A stretch of 64,000 nucleotides of DNA from an uncultured Paracoccaceae bacterium (GTDB taxonomy: Bacteria > Pseudomonadota > Alphaproteobacteria > Rhodobacterales > Rhodobacteraceae). The number at the start of each line of letters is the position of its first letter. The first letter of the stretch is position 1. The DNA is taken from positions 155,811 to 219,810 of the forward strand of contig CANNFQ010000007.1 of the NCBI GenBank assembly GCA_947503925.1, read 5' to 3'. Positions 1-8,069 of the stretch are shown here, piece after piece. Below the pieces are notes generated by a model. It saw only the letters and a list, made by a program, of their open reading frames with translations, did not search any database and was not told where the DNA came from. The translations under genes were made by a program, and so were the position numbers.

Positions 1-118
1 CGGCATGGAGCGAGATATCGCAGGTTTCCACCGGGACGCCTAAGGCGGTCATCGCGGTGATCAGGTAATCGGCCTCTTCCTGTTTGGTATCGAAAGTTGC
101 CAGAAGAAGGACGCTCAT
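1..118 (-). CDS. Tm-1-like ATP-binding (UPF0261 family) protein, N-terminal part
   Basis: Only the first 39 codons are inside the window; the gene runs off the left edge. The visible start reads MSVLLLATFDTKQEEADYL, and the 'LLxxTxDTKxEE' pattern is characteristic of the UPF0261/Tm-1-like family, in which it begins a Rossmann-like ATP-binding domain. Its ATG shares one base with the TAA stop of the upstream permease gene (TAATG), so it is translationally coupled as the last visible gene of the sugar ABC transporter operon. Family members are often found in catabolic operons but have no settled biochemical role. Function here is therefore inferred only from context: a step in, or accessory to, the catabolism of the transported compound. 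Confidence 0.75.
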   Translation of the reverse strand, partial: MSVLLLATFDTKQEEADYLITAMTALGVPVETCDISLHA

Positions 119-990
119 TACCCTTTCACGGCCCCTGCTGTCATCCCGGTGATGATCTGGCGACTGGCCACGAATGTGAAAATGATCGGCGGGATGGCAA
201 GCAGCATTCCTGTCGCCATGATGACCCCCCAATCGATATCAAATTCGGTCAGGCTGTTGACGATTGTGACCGGTACGGTTCGACTATTGCGGTCGGCCAA
301 TGCGTTGGCCAGCAGAAATTCGTTCCACGCCACCCGGAAGGTGAAGATGGAGGCCGCTGCGATGCCCGGTTTGATCAGCGGCAGAACGACAAGGAAGAAA
401 ACCTGGAAGGGGCCGGCGCCATCCATGCGCGCGGCCTCTTCCAGCTGGATCGGCACTTGGACGATGAAGCTCTGTAAGATCCAGATGACGAAAGGCAGGT
501 TGAGCGCCACATAGACAAGGATGATCCCGCCGCGCGACCCGTCGATCCCGAATTGGAAGGTCCAGATGCCAAAAACAGGCACCAGCAGCACCGCAGGCGG
601 CACCATCCGCATCATCAGCGTCCAGATTGATACGACATCGCGCCCCATAAACCGGAACCGGACCAGCGCATAGGCGGCCATGGTGCCGATGATCAGCGTG
701 ATCGCGGTCGAAATCAGACCGATGATCAGCGAATTGGTCAGCGCCCGCCCGAATGTTGGATCGCAGCGCCGCAGATGTTCGGGCTCGTACCACAGGAAAT
801 CGCAAAGCGCGGTTTCGTAGTTCCGCAGCGTCGGCATGAACAGCAGGCTGGAGCTGTCGGACATGATGTCAATGTTCAGCTTCAGCGAGGTTGTCAGCAT
901 CAGGTAGATTGGCCCGATAGCCATGACCACCAGCGCGATCAGCAGCGCGTAGAAGGCCGGGTTCTGCCGGTCATAGGTCTGCGTGCTCAT
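118..990 (-). CDS. carbohydrate ABC transporter permease (MalG/UgpE type)
   Basis: Inner-membrane permease of a CUT1-type sugar importer, 290 residues, normal for the family. About six hydrophobic segments are visible (near 13-33, 85-108, 125-145, 155-175, 200-220 and 260-280). The EAA loop that docks on the ATPase is clear at about 184-204 (EEAARMDGAGPFQVF). Its start overlaps the end of the partner permease by 4 bases and its stop overlaps the start of the UPF0261 gene, so the three are co-translated. Substrate cannot be read from the sequence; the GntR operator shared with a kinase/aldolase operon suggests a sugar, polyol or sugar acid. Confidence 0.93.
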   Translation of the reverse strand: MSTQTYDRQNPAFYALLIALVVMAIGPIYLMLTTSLKLNIDIMSDSSSLLFMPTLRNYETALCDFLWYEPEHLRRCDPTFGRALTNSLIIGLISTAITLIIGTMAAYALVRFRFMGRDVVSIWTLMMRMVPPAVLLVPVFGIWTFQFGIDGSRGGIILVYVALNLPFVIWILQSFIVQVPIQLEEAARMDGAGPFQVFFLVVLPLIKPGIAAASIFTFRVAWNEFLLANALADRNSRTVPVTIVNSLTEFDIDWGVIMATGMLLAIPPIIFTFVASRQIITGMTAGAVKG

Positions 991-1901
991 GCCTCTTCCT
1001 CCACCGCGCGCAGGCGTGCGGCGCGGGCGTCTTGCGCCTTGTTATAGATGAACATCGTGAAGGTCAGGATCAGCAGGACGATCAACAGCAGGTTTGACAT
1101 CGCTGCCGCCTCGCCCAATTCACGGAATTCGGAGGCCGTTCGGTTGATCCGCAGTGACAGGATTTCGGTCGACAGGCCCGGGCCGCCATTGGTCATGACC
1201 AGGATCACCTCGAGCACTTTGAAGCTGTCGATCAGACGCAGCAGGAGGGTGACGATCAGGACCGGCAGCATCAGGGGCAGTTTGATATAGATGATCTGCT
1301 GCCAGTCGCTGGCCCCGTCGATCTTGCTGGCCTCGATGGCTGAGGCAGGCAGCGATTGCAGGGCTGCAAGTGACAGGATGAAGATGAAAGGTGTCCATTG
1401 CCAGACATCGGCAATGACCACCGATGCAAAGGCCCATGATCCGTCCGACAGCCATGGGATGCCGTCGAACCCCCATGATTTCAGCGTCTTGTTAAAGATG
1501 CCAACCGTCGGGTGGTACATGTAGCGCCACATCAGACCCACAACGATAGGGGCAATCATCATGGGTAGGATAAAGAGTGTGCGCAGCACCGACATGCCGC
1601 GGATGTTCCGGTCTAGCAGCAGGGCCAGCCCGACGCCTAGAAACATTTCGATGGTCACAACCACGGCTGCAAATTTGAGCGTGACACCCATGCTTTCGCG
1701 GAATGCGTCATCACCGAAAAGCTTGAAATAGTTGCGCAGGCCCACAAATTCGGCCTCTCCAATCCGCTGGCTGGGGTTCCAGTCCAGAAAACTGGCATAG
1801 ATCATATAGCAGATCGGATAGAACAGGGCGAAGGCCAAAACCAGCCCGGCAGGTGCCAGAAACAGGTAAGGGGTCATGCGGTTCGTACTGGCGATGCTCA
1901 T
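987..1901 (-). CDS. sugar ABC transporter permease (MalF/UgpA type)
   Basis: First membrane subunit of the same CUT1 importer, 304 residues. The N-terminus (about 10-38) is a membrane segment, followed by a short periplasmic region and a block of further hydrophobic segments. The EAA docking loop is at about 190-210 (EASKIDGASDWQQIIYIKLP). The short N-terminal periplasmic loop resembles UgpA/LacF rather than the longer E. coli MalF. It lies 79 bases downstream of the binding-protein gene and overlaps the next permease by 4 bases (ATGA). The upstream AAAGG is a weak ribosome site; an internal ATG eight codons later is an alternative start. Confidence 0.93.
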   Translation of the reverse strand: MSIASTNRMTPYLFLAPAGLVLAFALFYPICYMIYASFLDWNPSQRIGEAEFVGLRNYFKLFGDDAFRESMGVTLKFAAVVVTIEMFLGVGLALLLDRNIRGMSVLRTLFILPMMIAPIVVGLMWRYMYHPTVGIFNKTLKSWGFDGIPWLSDGSWAFASVVIADVWQWTPFIFILSLAALQSLPASAIEASKIDGASDWQQIIYIKLPLMLPVLIVTLLLRLIDSFKVLEVILVMTNGGPGLSTEILSLRINRTASEFRELGEAAAMSNLLLIVLLILTFTMFIYNKAQDARAARLRAVEEEA

Positions 1902-1980
1902 GAAACCGGGGCCTTTGCGGGGTGGTCAGATGGTGAAGCGGGCCGGCGCGTGGTGCGCTGGCCCAATTGGTAAATGGCGA

Positions 1981-3327
1981 TTACTGCCAGGTGTAGTAAC
2001 CGGCCTCGTCCATCACGGCGCGGGCGCGTTCGGCGACACCGTCAAGTGCTTCTTGAGGGTCCAGCCCTTCGGTCAGCACCTGGCTCATCGTGGTGCCGAT
2101 ATCAGCGTTGATCGTGCCCCATGTCGGGATGATCGGGCGCCAGTCCGGGTCTGCGTATTTCAGGGCTTCGCCAAAGGTTGCCGAATACGGGTATTTTTCG
2201 TTCAGGCCCGCATCTTCATAAGTCGAAAACCGCGAAGGGTTCCCGCCCGCCATGGCGATGGCAAGGTCCTGTTCCTTTGATGTCAGCCACTGCATCAGCA
2301 AAAACGCGGCTTCTTTGTTTTGCGCATTGGATGGAATGCCGATACCAAAACCACCTGTCTGGCTGCCGCGACGAACGCCTTCGGGGTGCAGGGCGTAGCC
2401 AACTTTGCCGACGACGGTGGATTTGCTCGGGTCTTCAAACCCGGCGGCAAAGGCAATTGAGTCCATGAACATGGCAGATGTGCCTTGCTGGAATGATGCC
2501 GCCGCTTCGGCTGGGCCGAATGTTGTGCCGCCTTCGGGGCCACAATCCACGATGGTTTTCAGCGCGTTGGCGGCTGCGACACCTTCGGGGCTGTTGATGA
2601 TCGGGTTCCATTCGCTGTCAAAGACGCGACCGCCCAAAGGCGCAAGATGCAACAGGAATGCGTGGCTGGCCTGATGGCCGGATGCCGCACGAGACGCCAT
2701 GCCGCCCATGCCGGGTTCCAATTCGGGGATCTGGCACGCCACTTCAAGAAGCTGGTTATAGTTGGTTGGCACGTCGATACCGTGCTTTTCAAAGATATCC
2801 TTGCGATAGGCCAGCACAGATGTTTCCGACCCGAAGGGAATCCCGAAAAGCGATCCGGTTGGGCCGGGCAGATATCCCTTTTCACCGCCAGCGACGCCGA
2901 TATTGGCGACATAGCCGTCGATCAGGTCGCCTGCATCATAGTTGGGGTCGGCGAGCCGTGGGTTCATGAAGTACTTGGCCAGGTTTTCCAGCTGATCGGC
3001 ATAGACATAATCAGCCTTGGAAAACACAACGTAGGAAATCAGGTCATAGTCGCCTTCGTCCTTGGTCAGTTCCAGCGTCTGGCGTTCGCGCATTTTCAGA
3101 TATTGCAGCTGGTCGACCTCCACCTCGATGCCGGTCTGTTCTGTGAATTCGGGCAGGACTTCCAGCACAGCATTGTAATGCGGGTGGGCGGGGAAGTTTA
3201 CGACCAGTGTCGTGCCTTCATAAGGTGCGTAGACGTCGGCGGTGTGCCCGTCTGCATATGCAACCCCTGTATAGGTCAGCGTGACCGCAATCGCGGCTGA
3301 CCAGATTTTGGTTTTATTCGCCTTCAT
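1981..3327 (-). CDS. ABC transporter extracellular sugar-binding protein
   Basis: Periplasmic solute receptor of the importer, 448 residues, typical of family 1 (maltose-like) binding proteins. Residues 1-25 form a signal peptide with a likely signal peptidase I site after VAYA. The mature protein has the expected mixed alpha/beta character and aromatic-rich stretches. A strong GGGAGGA site lies 4 bases before the ATG. It is the second gene of the minus-strand operon, 26 bases after the ATPase gene, which suits the high expression normal for receptors. Ligand unknown; the nearby class II aldolase and FGGY kinase point to a pentose, ketose, polyol or sugar lactone rather than a disaccharide, but that is inference. 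Confidence 0.92.
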   Translation of the reverse strand: MKANKTKIWSAAIAVTLTYTGVAYADGHTADVYAPYEGTTLVVNFPAHPHYNAVLEVLPEFTEQTGIEVEVDQLQYLKMRERQTLELTKDEGDYDLISYVVFSKADYVYADQLENLAKYFMNPRLADPNYDAGDLIDGYVANIGVAGGEKGYLPGPTGSLFGIPFGSETSVLAYRKDIFEKHGIDVPTNYNQLLEVACQIPELEPGMGGMASRAASGHQASHAFLLHLAPLGGRVFDSEWNPIINSPEGVAAANALKTIVDCGPEGGTTFGPAEAAASFQQGTSAMFMDSIAFAAGFEDPSKSTVVGKVGYALHPEGVRRGSQTGGFGIGIPSNAQNKEAAFLLMQWLTSKEQDLAIAMAGGNPSRFSTYEDAGLNEKYPYSATFGEALKYADPDWRPIIPTWGTINADIGTTMSQVLTEGLDPQEALDGVAERARAVMDEAGYYTWQ

Positions 3328-3353
3328 ATCATCCTCCCAGATGTTCTTGCGGC

Positions 3354-4427
3354 CTAGAGCGCCGCCTCGGTTTTTGGATCAAAAAGATGGACTTCATCCC
3401 CTTGCACCGTGAATTCGCGGGCTTCGCCGGCGCGGATCGGCACGACTGTGTTGACTTCAATCGCCACACGTTCACCGCCGAGTTCCGAAATCAGCACCGA
3501 TTGCGCGCCGATATATTCCGACAGGATCACCGGCATTTTCAGCCCGCCCGGTCCTTCGGCAAAGCTGGACGGCCTGATGCCAAGGTGGATTTGCCGATCC
3601 TTGTGCACCTGCAGGCTGGATTTGCGCGCGTCGGGTAGAGGGATGGCAAAGCCGTCGCCTTTGGCCGAAAGCGTGCCGCCTTCCTCTACCAGTTCCGCTG
3701 TCAGGAAATTCATGGTGGGGGAGCCGATGAACCCGGCCACGAATTTGTTTGACGGGTTGCGGTACAGCTCTTCCGGTGTGCCCGCCTGCATGATCTCGCC
3801 GAATTTCATGACGACGATCTTGTCGCCCAAGGTCATCGCCTCGACCTGATCATGGGTGACGTAGATCATGTTTTTCTTGATCCGCTGCGACATCAGCGCC
3901 AGTTCGGCCCGCATCTGCCCGCGCAATTTCGCATCAAGGTTGGATAGCGGTTCGTCAAAAAGGAATGTGCCCGCGTCGCGGACCAGGGCACGGCCCATGG
4001 CGACCCGCTGACGCTGACCACCTGATAGTTCCGCAGGCTTGCGATCCAGATAGGCAGTAAGGTCCAGCGTCGCCGCCACCTCTTTCACTCTTGTTTCGAT
4101 GTCTGCCTTGTTCATCCGCGCCAGACGCAGGGCGAATGACATATTTTTTGCCACGTTCATATGCGGGTAAAGCGCGTAGTCCTGGAACACCATGGCAAGA
4201 TCGCGTTCCTTGGGTTCCAGTCTGGATACATCACGATCGCCAATCATGATCTGCCCGCCAGTGACAGATTCCAGCCCAGCAATCATGCGCAATGTTGTGG
4301 ATTTTCCGCAGCCCGACGGCCCGACAAGCACCGTGAACTCACCATCGGCCATATCAAGATTGAGGTTTTCGATCACGTTCACCGCGCCGTAGTCCTTGCG
4401 CAGGTTCTGTAGTCGTATGTCGGGCAT
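3354..4427 (-). CDS. sugar ABC transporter ATP-binding protein (UgpC/MalK type)
   Basis: Cytoplasmic ATPase of the CUT1 importer, 357 residues. Visible are Walker A GPSGCGKS (36-43), Q-loop FQDYALYPHM (81-90), signature LSGGQRQR (134-141), Walker B FLFDEP (155-160) and a C-terminal beta-rich regulatory (TOBE/MalK-like) domain. An in-frame ATG 13 codons further upstream is possible, but the chosen ATG begins the conserved 'MPDIRLQNLRKDYG' and has GGGGGAG 10 bases before it. It is the first gene of the transporter operon, unusual in that the ATPase precedes the receptor. The TTTGTATACAAA palindrome lies 43 bases upstream, so the whole importer is probably controlled by the divergent GntR protein. 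Confidence 0.95.
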   Translation of the reverse strand: MPDIRLQNLRKDYGAVNVIENLNLDMADGEFTVLVGPSGCGKSTTLRMIAGLESVTGGQIMIGDRDVSRLEPKERDLAMVFQDYALYPHMNVAKNMSFALRLARMNKADIETRVKEVAATLDLTAYLDRKPAELSGGQRQRVAMGRALVRDAGTFLFDEPLSNLDAKLRGQMRAELALMSQRIKKNMIYVTHDQVEAMTLGDKIVVMKFGEIMQAGTPEELYRNPSNKFVAGFIGSPTMNFLTAELVEEGGTLSAKGDGFAIPLPDARKSSLQVHKDRQIHLGIRPSSFAEGPGGLKMPVILSEYIGAQSVLISELGGERVAIEVNTVVPIRAGEAREFTVQGDEVHLFDPKTEAAL

Positions 4428-4469
4428 TAGCCGCAGTCTCCCCCTAGGTTGGCCGTGATGGAACATGAG

Positions 4470-4481
4470 TTTGTATACAAA
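4470..4481. promoter_or_regulatory. candidate GntR operator in the divergent promoter region
   Basis: Perfect 12-bp palindrome TTTGTATACAAA in the 148-base gap between the transporter ATPase gene and gntR. The same sequence occurs once more, extended to 14 bp, at 5286-5299 before the metallo-hydrolase gene. FadR-subfamily GntR regulators commonly bind short palindromes around a GTnnnAC or TGTATACA core, so this is the likely site for the adjacent regulator, controlling both its own gene and the transporter. Confidence 0.7.
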
Positions 4482-4575
4482 AGCAACAATAAATATCCAA
4501 TACAGTTTGTTCTGGTGGTTTTCCTTGTGAAACCATGCTATCGGTTGGGTGAATATCTGAGGTTAAGGCCGCATC

Positions 4576-5232
4576 ATGGACCGTCAAAACTCTTCTTCAC
4601 GCGAATCGACCGGACAACGTATCGAAAGTGTTCTGCTGGATGATATTGCCGCCGGCGCCTTGCAGCCGGGTGAACGTTTGGACGAAACCAAGCTTGCCGA
4701 CCGTTTTGGGGTGTCCCGGACGCCTGTGCGCGAGGCATTGAGCCGGCTGACCGCGCAGGGTGTTCTGGTCGTTGGTGAGAAGCGCGGCGTGCGTGTTGCG
4801 CAGTATTCGCGCGAGGAATTGGCGCAGATGTTTGAGGCCATGCAAGAGATTGAAAGTATCTGCGCACGCCTTGCAAATCAAAGGCTTACCTTACTTGCCC
4901 GGGCCGAGATTGAATCAGCGCAGGCGAAATGCAGGGCGGCCGCGGAGGCGGATGACCGCATCGCCTATATCCATGCAAATGAGGCGCTGCACCTGTCGAT
5001 TTACCGGGCGACCGAGAACCAATATATTTTTGATCTTGCTTCGGATTTTCGTCGCAAGACCGGCCCGTTCCGCGCCAAGAAGCTTGAGACCCAGGCGGAC
5101 CTGATAGCGTCAGTCGCCAATCATGAGATTTTGCTGGGCAAGATATTCTCGGGCGACAGCCAGATGGCCGTGGACGGTATGCGCGAACACATGACAGAGA
5201 GCTTCATGCGTGTTCTGGCGGCAAATAGCTGA
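4576..5232 (+). CDS. GntR-family (FadR subgroup) transcriptional regulator
   Basis: Local regulator, 218 residues. The N-terminal winged helix-turn-helix (about 10-75) shows the GntR hallmark FGVSRTPVREALSRL. The C-terminal all-helical FCD domain (about 85-210) has polar and histidine residues expected for a metal/ligand pocket (HANEALHLSIY; later NHEILL and MREHM). It is transcribed divergently from the transporter operon and is followed by the catabolic genes. Identical palindromes flank the gene, which suggests autoregulation and induction by a pathway intermediate. FCD regulators usually sense organic acids, sugar acids or sugar phosphates; the actual effector is unknown. Confidence 0.93.
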   Translation: MDRQNSSSRESTGQRIESVLLDDIAAGALQPGERLDETKLADRFGVSRTPVREALSRLTAQGVLVVGEKRGVRVAQYSREELAQMFEAMQEIESICARLANQRLTLLARAEIESAQAKCRAAAEADDRIAYIHANEALHLSIYRATENQYIFDLASDFRRKTGPFRAKKLETQADLIASVANHEILLGKIFSGDSQMAVDGMREHMTESFMRVLAANS

Positions 5233-5285
5233 TCGAATCCGGCAATTTGGAAAAAATCATCTTTCCAGTGTAGACAGTTTGGAAA

Positions 5286-5299
5286 TTTTGTATACAAAA
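5286..5299. promoter_or_regulatory. second candidate GntR operator, upstream of the metallo-hydrolase
   Basis: Perfect 14-bp palindrome TTTTGTATACAAAA centred 33 bases before the chosen start of the MBL-fold hydrolase gene. It contains the whole of the 12-bp palindrome at 4470-4481. Its position suggests a separate regulated promoter inside the plus-strand cluster, so the hydrolase-to-kinase genes can be induced independently of gntR. Confidence 0.7.
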
Positions 5300-5325
5300 G
5301 TGTGGATTCGTATCTGGAGGACCAC

Positions 5326-6255
5326 ATGGGCGTTGCTGAGACCAAGATTTATCCGATCAACACCGGCTGGCTAGAGGCCGATCTGGGCACCTATATCTTT
5401 TGGAAAGGGCCAGCAGGAAAGAAGATCTGGAATCCGGTCTATTGCCATTATGTTGATACCGGCGAACACAAGATCCTGATCGATACCGGGCTTTGCGACG
5501 AAGAACGCGCCACCAAATACCATCACAAATGCGACAAACGTGGCTGTTTACAGGTCCATGAACACCTTGAACAGAAGCTGGGCGTGCATCCTGATGAGAT
5601 TGACGCCATTGTCTTCACCCATCTGCACTGGGACCATGTGCAGAACATGAAGCAATTCAAAAACGCCCGCTACATCGCCCCCAAGGCCGAGATTGAAATG
5701 GCCTATAACCCGCTGCCTTTATACTACCGTACCTATGAAAGCGGTTATCTGGGCATCGAACCGGCCTATGCGGGCTGCGTGTTCGAGGCTGTGGAGGATG
5801 AATGCGAGGTATTGCCCGGCATAACCATGTTCCACACGCCCGGTCATTCTGTCGGCCACATGGCCGTCACGGTTGCCACCAGCATGGGTGATATCGTGAT
5901 CGCTGGTGATGCGATTTTTCAGGAACGCAATATGGAGCCGAACCCCGATGAAGGCTGGCGATATTGGGTGCCCGCTCGGTTTGTGAATTCCTATGAAGGC
6001 TGGAAATCAGTTGAGGAGTTGGACAAGCGCGCCGATTACATCCTCGCCTGTCACGACAAGTTCGCCAATGCCCGATCGGACGTTTTTCCCTATGAAGGTA
6101 TGCCGTTGCGCAAGCGCCGCCAGGTGATACCGGGGTATCAGTTCTATTTTGGCGATATGCCTGCCGGAACTGCCGGCGCCGCTGCCCCAGCGATGACCAA
6201 GGCAGAGGCCGAGGCCTATATCGTCGGTCTGGTCCCGCCGACACCGGACCCTTGA
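5326..6255 (+). CDS. MBL-fold metallo-hydrolase (lactonase-like)
   Basis: 309-residue metallo-beta-lactamase-fold hydrolase. The dinuclear zinc motif is complete: HLHWDH at 99-104, H174 in TPGHSVGH, D195 in AGDAIF and H243 in ACHDKF. The pattern and length are closest to the N-acyl homoserine lactonase (AttM/AiiA-like) branch, which also contains enzymes for other lactones. The ATG is chosen because GGAGG stands 5 bases before it; a GTG eight codons upstream is less likely. First structural gene after the second operator, and separated by only 4 bases from the HAD gene. In this setting it more likely opens a sugar lactone or related ester than quenches quorum signals, but this is inference. 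Confidence 0.85.
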   Translation: MGVAETKIYPINTGWLEADLGTYIFWKGPAGKKIWNPVYCHYVDTGEHKILIDTGLCDEERATKYHHKCDKRGCLQVHEHLEQKLGVHPDEIDAIVFTHLHWDHVQNMKQFKNARYIAPKAEIEMAYNPLPLYYRTYESGYLGIEPAYAGCVFEAVEDECEVLPGITMFHTPGHSVGHMAVTVATSMGDIVIAGDAIFQERNMEPNPDEGWRYWVPARFVNSYEGWKSVEELDKRADYILACHDKFANARSDVFPYEGMPLRKRRQVIPGYQFYFGDMPAGTAGAAAPAMTKAEAEAYIVGLVPPTPDP

Positions 6256-6259
6256 TCAG

Positions 6260-7105
6260 ATGACCCAGTCGATCGACAGTATTGGCACGATCGCTGATCA
6301 GTTCGATGCAATTGTGCTGGATCAATGGGGTGTGTTGCATGATGGTGGCACCCCTTATCCCGCCGCCCTGTCTGCGTTGGATATGCTAAAGACCTCGCGT
6401 GCGATGATTGGTGTTTTATCGAACTCTGGCAAACGCGCGGCCCCCAACATGGATCGCATCGCCCGGATGGGATTTGACCGTGCCGTGTTTGATTGCATGA
6501 TGACATCGGGCGAGGCTCTTTGGCAGCATTTTGCGTCCGGCGCCGGGACGGTCAACGCCGTCTTTCCGATTGTTGGCAGCGCCGGCGATGCAGAACGCTG
6601 GGCTGCTGGCCTGCACCTGAAGGTGACGGATGACATTGCGGTGGCTGATGCGGTTTTGTTGATGGGGTTGCCGGATAACAGTGCGGTTGATGCATATGAT
6701 GACATATTGCACGCTGCCCATGCGCTGGCACTGCCGCTGTACTGTTCGAACCCCGATTTCACATCGCCCCGCGGCGGTGGCACGTATGTGATGTCGCCGG
6801 GCGCATTGGCCCGCCGGTATCGTGATATGGGGGGCGAGGTTCACCTTTACGGCAAGCCATACCGCCCGATTTTCAGTGCGATGGAAACCGCGTTGGATTG
6901 CCCGCCCGCGCACATCCTGATGGTGGGCGACAGCCTGCATCACGATATTCTGGGCGCGCAAACGGCCGGATGGGCCAGCCTGTTGATTAGCGCCGGTGTG
7001 CATGCCCCGCAGATCGGCCCGAAAAACGCCGCTGCTGATATTGCCCTGCTGGCCAAGGCCGAAGGGATGCCCGCTCCTGATTATGCCCTTCCTGATTTGA
7101 GGTAA
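6260..7105 (+). CDS. HAD superfamily class IIA hydrolase (TIGR01459-like)
   Basis: Predicted sugar-phosphate phosphatase of the NagD/class IIA HAD type, 281 residues. Motif I is DQWGVLHDG (21-29), with the Asp nucleophile but Gln-Trp-Gly in place of the usual xDGT/V. Motif II is VLSNSGK, and motif III/IV is MVGDSLHHDILGAQTAGWAS near the C-terminus. The DQWGVLHxG form is typical of the alphaproteobacterial TIGR01459 group. It sits between the hydrolase and the aldolase with spacings of 4 and 4 bases, so co-translation is likely. It probably dephosphorylates a pathway intermediate or clears a dead-end phosphate; the substrate is unknown. Confidence 0.85.
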   Translation: MTQSIDSIGTIADQFDAIVLDQWGVLHDGGTPYPAALSALDMLKTSRAMIGVLSNSGKRAAPNMDRIARMGFDRAVFDCMMTSGEALWQHFASGAGTVNAVFPIVGSAGDAERWAAGLHLKVTDDIAVADAVLLMGLPDNSAVDAYDDILHAAHALALPLYCSNPDFTSPRGGGTYVMSPGALARRYRDMGGEVHLYGKPYRPIFSAMETALDCPPAHILMVGDSLHHDILGAQTAGWASLLISAGVHAPQIGPKNAAADIALLAKAEGMPAPDYALPDLR

Positions 7106-7109
7106 CCCG

Positions 7110-8069
7110 ATGGATGACCTGCTAAGCCCTGCATTCCGCGCATTATCCGCGCGACTTGGTCAGGACCCGCTGCGGGTGCAGGGCCCGGGCGGCAATACAT
7201 CGATAAAGTCAGGCGATGTGATGTGGATCAAGGCATCGGGCACTGAGCTTGCCGATGCCGTAACCCACCCGATCTTTGTGGCTGTGGACCGCGACGCCGC
7301 CAAGGCAGAAGCCGCGGAGGCAGGGGATGGCAGTTGCAAGGCAACGGTGCTGGACCCCACGAACGACCTACGCCCGTCGATTGAAACGACCTTTCATGCG
7401 GCGCTTGATTGGCAGGTGGTGGCCCATACCCATTCAATTGCCGTGCTGGTCCATGCGATCAGCCCCGAAGGTCGCAGGATCGCCGCAGGAAAACTGGCCG
7501 GGTTACCTGTTGTCTTTGTACCATATGCAAAGCCGGGCTTGCCGCTGACTCAGGAAATTCTGGCGCGTGTCACGGATGAAACGCAGATTATCATCCTTGA
7601 AAACCACGGTTTGATCTGCACCGGCAACACGGTGGAGGAGACGGCCCGGATTATGGATGAGGTCGAGGACCGGCTTGCCATGCCGGTGCTTGATCATCCG
7701 CCGCTGCCCGATGGCCCGCAAATGCCGGGATTTGAACGTGTTTCGGAAAGCTGGATGGCGTTTGATCAGCGCATTTGTGACATGGCGCGCGCCGGGTCTT
7801 ACTACCCTGATCACGTTGTATTTCTGGGGCCTGCTTTGCCCAGCACCGATAATGCGGGCGATCCCCCCGCGTTGTTGGTGCCGGATAAAGGTGTGTATCT
7901 GCGCGCCCGGGCCACATCATCGCAGCGCGCCATGATCCGGTGTTTGTCGGATTGTCTGTCCCGCCTGCCAGCCGATTGGAGGGCAACCCCAATTGGAACA
8001 ACGGCAGAGGCCGCGCTGCTGAACTGGGATGCCGAGAAATACAGGCAAGCCTTGGCTGCCCGGTCATGA
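7110..8069 (+). CDS. class II aldolase/adducin-family protein
   Basis: 319 residues, with an N-terminal class II aldolase domain. Visible features are the phosphate/substrate loop GPGGNTSIK (26-33), the S-x-E segment PSIETTFH (89-96), zinc ligands H106 and H108 in VVAHTHS and H166 in ILENHG. Family members (fuculose-, rhamnulose- or ribulose-phosphate aldolases/epimerases and related sugar-acid aldolases) use zinc to stabilise an enolate. The protein is longer than the usual 210-260 residues; the extra C-terminal ~100 residues lack an obvious dehydrogenase domain. It overlaps the kinase gene by 4 bases, so product and substrate are probably passed between the two enzymes: a phosphorylated ketose or acid is made and then cleaved or rearranged. 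Confidence 0.87.
   Translation: MDDLLSPAFRALSARLGQDPLRVQGPGGNTSIKSGDVMWIKASGTELADAVTHPIFVAVDRDAAKAEAAEAGDGSCKATVLDPTNDLRPSIETTFHAALDWQVVAHTHSIAVLVHAISPEGRRIAAGKLAGLPVVFVPYAKPGLPLTQEILARVTDETQIIILENHGLICTGNTVEETARIMDEVEDRLAMPVLDHPPLPDGPQMPGFERVSESWMAFDQRICDMARAGSYYPDHVVFLGPALPSTDNAGDPPALLVPDKGVYLRARATSSQRAMIRCLSDCLSRLPADWRATPIGTTAEAALLNWDAEKYRQALAARS

Noticed and set aside
5302..5325. GTG start for the MBL hydrolase
   Set aside because: GGAGG is correctly spaced only for the ATG at 5326, and the GTG would lie two bases from the operator.
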